NCBI GenBank assembly: GCA_002435835.1
Contig: DIVM01000239.1
Span: 7,927-23,717 of the forward strand
Direction: 5' to 3'
DNA from: Firmicutes bacterium UBA6132
GTDB lineage: Bacteria; Bacillota_A; Clostridia; Tissierellales; Sedimentibacteraceae
DNA length: 15,791 nucleotides
The notes below the pieces were generated by a model that did no database searches, was not told the DNA's origin, and was given only the letters and a program-made list of their open reading frames with translations. Within the stretch, counting starts at the first letter, position 1; each line of letters begins with the position of its first letter. A program made the position numbers and the translations under genes. Of the stretch, positions 14,014-15,791 are shown one piece after another.

Positions 14014-14042
14014 ATTATAATGATTCATATGTTAAAAATCAA
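14014..14042 (-). promoter_or_regulatory. Sigma-A promoter of the lipoprotein phosphoesterase gene
   Basis: On the - strand, TTGATT (complement of 14037-14042) and a perfect TATAAT (complement of 14014-14019) are separated by 17 bases. The start would fall near 14007, giving a leader of about 65 bases. Confidence 0.65.
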
Positions 14043-14147
14043 GTTACGAAAATTACGGATGTATATTATGATTGTTTACCAGAAAGTTGTTCTTTAATTT
14101 ATAGTTTGTGAATATTCTTATACAAAATGATATATGGATGTGATTTT

Positions 14148-15047
14148 ATGAGTTTCTTAGATCGTATTAGTAAGATATACAAAACTTCTGATGAAATCAT
14201 ATTTGATGATAATTCAAAAATAGTTTTAATGAGTGACTGCCACCGAGGAGATGGAAGTTGGGCTGACACATTTTCTAACAATCAGAATATTTATTTTTCT
14301 GCTTTATACCATTATTATTACAAAAATTTCACATATATAGAGTTAGGAGATGGTGATGAGTTATGGGAAAATCGTAAAATTTCTGATATAATTCATGAAC
14401 ACAGCGATGTATTTTGGCTTTTATCAAAATTTTACTTTGAAAACAGACTTTATTGCATATATGGAAATCACGACATGGTTAAAAAGGATGACAAATTTAT
14501 AAAAAATTATTTATATAAATATTTTGATGAACGTCAAAATAAAGAAATACCTTTATTTGAAAATATTAAAATTCATGAGGGACTAATATTAAAACATAAA
14601 ATAACAAATGATAAAATACTATTAATTCACGGTCATCAAGTGGAATGCTTAAATAGTGATTTTTGGCTTATTGCAAGATTTTTAATAAGATATTTCTGGA
14701 GACCTCTTGAAGTTTTTGGAGTCAAAGATATTACAAGAACAGCGAAAAATTATAAAAAAAAATATTCCATATCAAAAATCTTTTCAGAATGGGTAAAAAA
14801 AGAAAAACATATGTTAATAGCGGGTCACAATCATAGACCTGTTTTTCCTGAAGTAGGGGAAACACCTTATTTTAATGATGGAAGCTGCGTACATCCACGC
14901 TGTATTACAGCAATAGAAATTTCAGAAGGATTCATCAAGCTTGTAAAGTGGAGCGAAAAAGCTGATTTAGATGGTAAATTATATATTGCAAGAGAAATAC
15001 TTGCAGGACCAAGAAAAATTAATGATTATTTTAATACATTACATTAA
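14148..15047 (+). CDS. Cytosolic metallophosphoesterase
   Basis: This 299-residue protein has no signal peptide or anchor. It carries metallophosphoesterase motifs in order: MSDCHRGDG (Asp30, His32), GDGDE (67-71), YGNHD (105-109), IHGHQ (160-164) and AGHNHRP (225-231). The second motif reads GDGDE, where many family members have GDxxD. The HGHQ and GHNHRP forms and the length resemble UDP-2,3-diacylglucosamine hydrolase-like and other small phosphoesterases, but a Gram-positive host makes lipid A work unlikely, so the substrate is open. It does not share the C-terminal extension of the two paralogues nearby. The ATG at 14148 follows GGATGTGAT; the earlier ATG at 14127 lacks any ribosome binding site and would add only seven residues. 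It is divergent from the lipoprotein gene. Confidence 0.88.
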   Translation: MSFLDRISKIYKTSDEIIFDDNSKIVLMSDCHRGDGSWADTFSNNQNIYFSALYHYYYKNFTYIELGDGDELWENRKISDIIHEHSDVFWLLSKFYFENRLYCIYGNHDMVKKDDKFIKNYLYKYFDERQNKEIPLFENIKIHEGLILKHKITNDKILLIHGHQVECLNSDFWLIARFLIRYFWRPLEVFGVKDITRTAKNYKKKYSISKIFSEWVKKEKHMLIAGHNHRPVFPEVGETPYFNDGSCVHPRCITAIEISEGFIKLVKWSEKADLDGKLYIAREILAGPRKINDYFNTLH

Positions 15048-15077
15048 ATTATATTAATTGAATTGTACAGTCCCATA

Positions 15078-15106
15078 ATGACTCACAAAGAATATTATAA
15101 TATAAA
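15078..15106 (+). promoter_or_regulatory. Possible promoter of the DUF4474-like gene
   Basis: ATGACT (15078-15083) and TATAAA (15101-15106) are spaced by 17 bases; an alternative -10, TATAAT, lies at 15096-15101. ACTCAC (15081-15086) is also mirrored by GTGAGT at 15117-15122 over the ribosome binding site. Evidence is weak in such AT-rich sequence. Confidence 0.3.
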
Positions 15107-15125
15107 AATATTTGGAGTGAGTTTT

Positions 15126-15791
15126 ATGTTGGATATAATTAAGAATATTTCAATTGAAACTGGTATAGAGCCGTTAGAAATTTTTATGCTCTTATTATTA
15201 ATATTGTCCATATTAAGTAATATGTTAATAAAAGCATATTTTCCAAATTTTTATCCTATTACAACTAAATGGTTTAATAAGTTTTTTCATAAATTAAGAA
15301 GAATCACTTCTTATAAAAAGGCAGATTATAAATCAATAGAAGATAAAATAGATGCGGCTGGCTATGAATATGACATAAATCAAGATATATTTTATTTTAA
15401 ATTAAATACATGGCAAAGGGAAATGGGGTATTGCAGGTTATATGACGAAGCTGCTGCTCCATTATCAATGATAATTGATTGCGAGCCAATTTATTTTGAA
15501 TACGATAATAAAAGATGGATGATAGAATTTTGGAAAGGTCAATATGGAATGACATCAGGATGTGAAGTAGGAGTTTATGTAACTGATAAACCTGATATAA
15601 AAACAGAATTTTTTGAGGGACCATTTTTCGAATGTGTAAGCGATGAAGAACTTTTAAAAATGTCCTATGTGTTAAGAAAAAATGGCAAAGTTTTATTTAA
15701 GAGACATGATACACACTGGTGGCTTACAGGATTTAAGTTAGGAGAATTTTCATATCCTCATGAATTAACAGTTGCTTTTAAAATTCAACTA
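15126..15791 (+). CDS. DUF4474-like membrane-anchored protein, N-terminal part (partial)
   Basis: The frame starts at ATG 15126 after a TTTGGAGTGAG site and stays open to the window edge (222 codons, no stop). One membrane helix (about 18-38, MLLLLILSILSNMLIKAYF region) follows a short N-terminus, then a basic stretch (52-70) and a soluble domain from about residue 72. That domain contains GYEYDINQDIFYFKLNTWQ, GYCRLYDEAAAP, IDCEPIYFEYDNKRW and EFWKGQYGMTSGCEVGVY, a pattern I associate with the DUF4474 family of clostridial proteins of unknown function. The basic stretch after the helix suggests the domain lies in the cytosol. The gene is 78 bases after the metallophosphoesterase stop, with no clear terminator between, so partial co-transcription is possible. 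Confidence 0.7.
   Translation, partial: MLDIIKNISIETGIEPLEIFMLLLLILSILSNMLIKAYFPNFYPITTKWFNKFFHKLRRITSYKKADYKSIEDKIDAAGYEYDINQDIFYFKLNTWQREMGYCRLYDEAAAPLSMIIDCEPIYFEYDNKRWMIEFWKGQYGMTSGCEVGVYVTDKPDIKTEFFEGPFFECVSDEELLKMSYVLRKNGKVLFKRHDTHWWLTGFKLGEFSYPHELTVAFKIQL

Noticed and set aside
14127..14147. Earlier ATG for the cytosolic metallophosphoesterase
   Set aside because: No ribosome binding site precedes it; GGATGTGAT fits the ATG at 14148.
15397..15624. Open frame of 75 codons on the - strand
   Set aside because: It is antisense to the open DUF4474-like frame, which has a ribosome binding site and strong protein-like patterns.

Overview
The window is very AT-rich, uses AGA/AGG arginine and ATA isoleucine codons freely, and has strong GGAGG-type ribosome binding sites. 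It carries YtrH/YtrI sporulation proteins, an Agr-type peptide pheromone gene, a class III fructose-1,6-bisphosphatase and a bacterial acyl-ACP thioesterase. Together these point to an anaerobic, endospore-forming clostridium (Clostridiaceae-like). It looks like chromosomal sequence; I see no insertion sequence, phage gene, CRISPR array, tRNA or rRNA.

Left part (1-4473, all + strand). The window opens in the 3' end of agrB, whose stop overlaps the start of agrD, encoding a 44-residue cyclic-peptide pheromone precursor. A hairpin terminator and then a membrane-bound GGDEF + HD-GYP cyclic-di-GMP enzyme follow, in the place where an agrC/agrA receptor pair might be expected. After a second terminator come ytrH and ytrI (overlapping, sporulation membrane proteins), a HAD-family phosphatase and an acyl-ACP thioesterase. 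A perfect 18-bp palindromic terminator closes this block.

Middle part (4477-10844). A YitT-family membrane protein (- strand) is divergent from fbp (class III FBPase), which has a recognisable promoter and a hairpin in its leader. Two small exported proteins follow on the - strand: a lipoprotein with a Thr/Pro/Glu linker, and a signal-peptide protein with a C-terminal membrane anchor. A 370-bp gene-free gap then leads to a DUF456 membrane protein (TTG start) and an Old Yellow Enzyme-type flavin oxidoreductase, probably one transcript.

Right part (10959-15791). This is a cluster of calcineurin-like metallophosphoesterases. Two are clear paralogues of each other: one with an N-terminal membrane anchor (+ strand) and one lipoprotein (- strand). 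They face each other across a 71-residue small protein gene and a bidirectional terminator. A third, unrelated-looking cytosolic metallophosphoesterase is divergent from the lipoprotein, and the window ends inside a membrane-anchored DUF4474-like protein.

The most interesting points are the agrBD / cyclic-di-GMP enzyme adjacency, which could tie quorum sensing to second-messenger turnover, and the duplicated surface metallophosphoesterase pair. Both functional links are inferences from position only.
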